Positions 4,044 to 5,231 of a DNA stretch of 5,231 nucleotides are shown here, piece by piece. The translations under genes were made by a program, and so were the position numbers. The first letter of the stretch is position 1. Each line of letters starts with the position of its first letter. This stretch comes from Treponema sp. (lineage in GTDB: Bacteria; Spirochaetota; Spirochaetia; Treponematales; Breznakiellaceae). The DNA lies in assembly GCA_031288815.1 (NCBI GenBank), contig JAITQR010000126.1, forward strand, positions 1 through 5,231, read 5' to 3'. The notes beneath the pieces are model-generated. The model was given only the letters and a program-made list of their open reading frames with translations, was not told the origin of the DNA and did no database searches.

Positions 4044-5231
4044 CTACACGTTGAATTTAAAGAACATCACATCCCCGTCTTGGACCACGTATTCCCTGCC
4101 TTCCACCCGGTACTTGCCGGCTTCCTTGATCTTCGCCTCCGTGCCGTAGCGGATAATATCGTCGCAGGAGTAGACTTCGGCCTTGATAAAGCCCTTCTCA
4201 AAATCCGTGTGGATAACCCCGGCCGCTTTGGGGGCCGTATCCCCGGCGCGGATAGTCCAGGCCCGGCACTCGTCCGCCCCGGCGGTAAAGAAAGTACGCA
4301 GGCCCAGGAGCCGGTAGGCCGCCTTGGAAAGGCTTTGGAGCCCCGGTTCCTCAATGCCAAGTTCCTCCAGAAAGGCTTTTTTCTCCTCCGGATCCTCGAT
4401 GTCCGCCAGTTCCGCCTCGAACTTGCCGCAGATAATCACCGCTTCCGAAGCTTCCGCCCTGGCCCGCCTTGACACCGCCTCAATGTAAGCCGCCCCCTCC
4501 GGAGGCGTCCCCGCCATGCCTCCCCCGGCTCTTACGCTTCCCGTGGCCGCCGCGTCTCCCCCGGCTGTTTCTCCCCTGGCTGTCGCGCTCCGCATAACCG
4601 TAATGCTTCGCATAACTTCCTCGTCTACGTTGCACACGTAGAGCTGGGGCTTGGCGGTGATAAAATGACAGTCGTAGACGGCGGCTTTTTCATCCTCGCT
4701 CAGATCCACGGCGCGGACGGGCCCGCCCTTCTCCAGGGCCGGGCCTATCTTATCCAGGGCGGAAAGCGTTATCTCCGCGGCTTTCTGCTCCCCCTTGGCC
4801 TGAACCTTTAGGGCCCGCTCGGCCCGCTCCCGGCGTCTGGCCAGGGTATCCAGATCCGCCAGGGCAAGCTCGATGCCGACAGTCTCCATGTCCGATTCGG
4901 GATCCACCTTGTTGTTCACGTGGATGATGCCGGGATCGTCAAAACAGCGGACCACCTGGGCGATCATCCCCACCTCCCGAATATGGGAGAGAAACTGGTT
5001 CCCCAGCCCTTCGCCTTTGGAAGCGCCCTTCACGATCCCCGCGATATCCACAAATTCAACCGTGGCGGGGATGGTCCGCTGGGGCTTAAAAATTCCGCTC
5101 AGCCTGAGGAGCCGCTGGTCCGGGACATTCACGATTCCCACATTGGGATTGATAGTGCAGAAGGGGTAATTCGCCGCCTCCGCAGCCGCCCCGCTGAGGG
5201 CGGAAAAGATGGTGGACTTTCCCACGTTGGG
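4044..5231 (-). CDS. ychF: Ribosome-associated ATPase YchF (Obg family), first few residues cut off
   Basis: YchF (OLA1 in eukaryotes) is a cytoplasmic P-loop protein of the Obg family that prefers ATP to GTP and associates with ribosomes, with reported links to translation and stress responses. The frame stays open to the window edge and the first visible residues are PNVGKST, the P-loop. The GTG at 5225-5223 is thus a valine of that motif, not the start, and about nine residues should be missing. Counting from the edge codon, G3 is DIAG (62-65), followed by VKGASKGEGLGNQF with a hydrophobic residue after DIAG as usual for this family. The adenine-specifying NxxE motif is NVDE (201-204). The C-terminal TGS domain spans about 305-395, including RAWTI, HTDFEKGFI and the terminal FNV. 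Compared with E. coli YchF (363 residues, from memory) the protein is longer by about 37 residues, because of an Ala/Gly/Arg-rich insertion at about 205-248. Identity is very secure. Confidence 0.97.
   Translation of the reverse strand, partial: PNVGKSTIFSALSGAAAEAANYPFCTINPNVGIVNVPDQRLLRLSGIFKPQRTIPATVEFVDIAGIVKGASKGEGLGNQFLSHIREVGMIAQVVRCFDDPGIIHVNNKVDPESDMETVGIELALADLDTLARRRERAERALKVQAKGEQKAAEITLSALDKIGPALEKGGPVRAVDLSEDEKAAVYDCHFITAKPQLYVCNVDEEVMRSITVMRSATARGETAGGDAAATGSVRAGGGMAGTPPEGAAYIEAVSRRARAEASEAVIICGKFEAELADIEDPEEKKAFLEELGIEEPGLQSLSKAAYRLLGLRTFFTAGADECRAWTIRAGDTAPKAAGVIHTDFEKGFIKAEVYSCDDIIRYGTEAKIKEAGKYRVEGREYVVQDGDVMFFKFNV
4519..4616. repeat. Short imperfect direct repeats within ychF
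   Basis: Two adjacent 15-base units, TCTCCCCCGGCTGTT (4555-4569) and TCTCCCCTGGCTGTC (4570-4584), match at 13 of 15 positions. A related copy, CCTCCCCCGGCTCTT, is at 4519-4533. Next to them GCTCCGCATAAC (4587-4598) and GCTTCGCATAAC (4605-4616) match at 11 of 12 and are 18 bases apart. All spacings are multiples of three, so the frame is kept. On the protein they produce TAGG/RAGG-type and VMRS-VMRS repeats and coincide with the insertion that ordinary YchF lacks. Confidence 0.7.

Noticed and set aside
5223..5225. GTG at 5225-5223 as the start of ychF
   Set aside because: It encodes the valine of the P-loop PNVGKST; the P and N codons are visible up to the window edge, so the gene continues outside.

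Overview
The window looks like ordinary bacterial chromosome of moderately high GC, with strong Shine-Dalgarno sequences and mostly housekeeping or envelope genes. The overall resemblance (a membrane-anchored isoaspartyl methyltransferase, a LysM/C39 envelope protein, the codon style) suggests a spirochaete of the Treponema lineage, perhaps a termite-gut type. This rests on recollection of similar proteins, not on a search, and is only moderately confident. No phage, transposase, CRISPR, tRNA or rRNA was seen.

Layout: (1) 1-588, plus strand: the 3' part of a rhomboid intramembrane serine protease gene, cut by the window edge. (2) 589-758: a short gap with a GC-rich inverted repeat and the translation signals of the next gene. 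(3) 759-1796, plus strand: a protein-L-isoaspartate O-methyltransferase that starts at TTG and carries an N-terminal membrane segment and an acidic linker before a complete AdoMet-binding catalytic domain. (4) 1797-2288: a 492-base non-coding stretch. It holds two terminator-like hairpins (1810-1840 and 1911-1952), a good sigma-70-type promoter (1971-1999), a nested inverted-repeat element (2022-2142) and a terminator-like hairpin with a seven-T run (2219-2262) just before the next start codon. (5) 2289-3962, plus strand: a membrane-anchored LysM + PKD-like + C39-like cysteine peptidase protein. (6) 3963-4043: a short convergent gap. (7) 4044-5231, minus strand: the ATPase YchF, complete at the C-terminus and missing only its first few residues. 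It carries a low-complexity insertion of about 37 residues built on short DNA repeats.

The rhomboid, the methyltransferase and the LysM/C39 protein are all predicted to be membrane-associated. The last two have a positively charged N-terminus before a single hydrophobic segment, which would place their main domains outside the cytoplasm. That suits a peptidoglycan-binding LysM protein but is puzzling for an AdoMet-dependent enzyme. The three plus-strand genes may share an envelope-maintenance theme, but terminators and a separate promoter argue against one operon. YchF is convergent and unrelated in function.

The most interesting parts are the structured leader of the LysM/C39 gene, which could be an attenuator or an inserted repeat element, the apparently exported methyltransferase, and the repeat-derived insertion in YchF. 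No wholly new multi-gene system was found.
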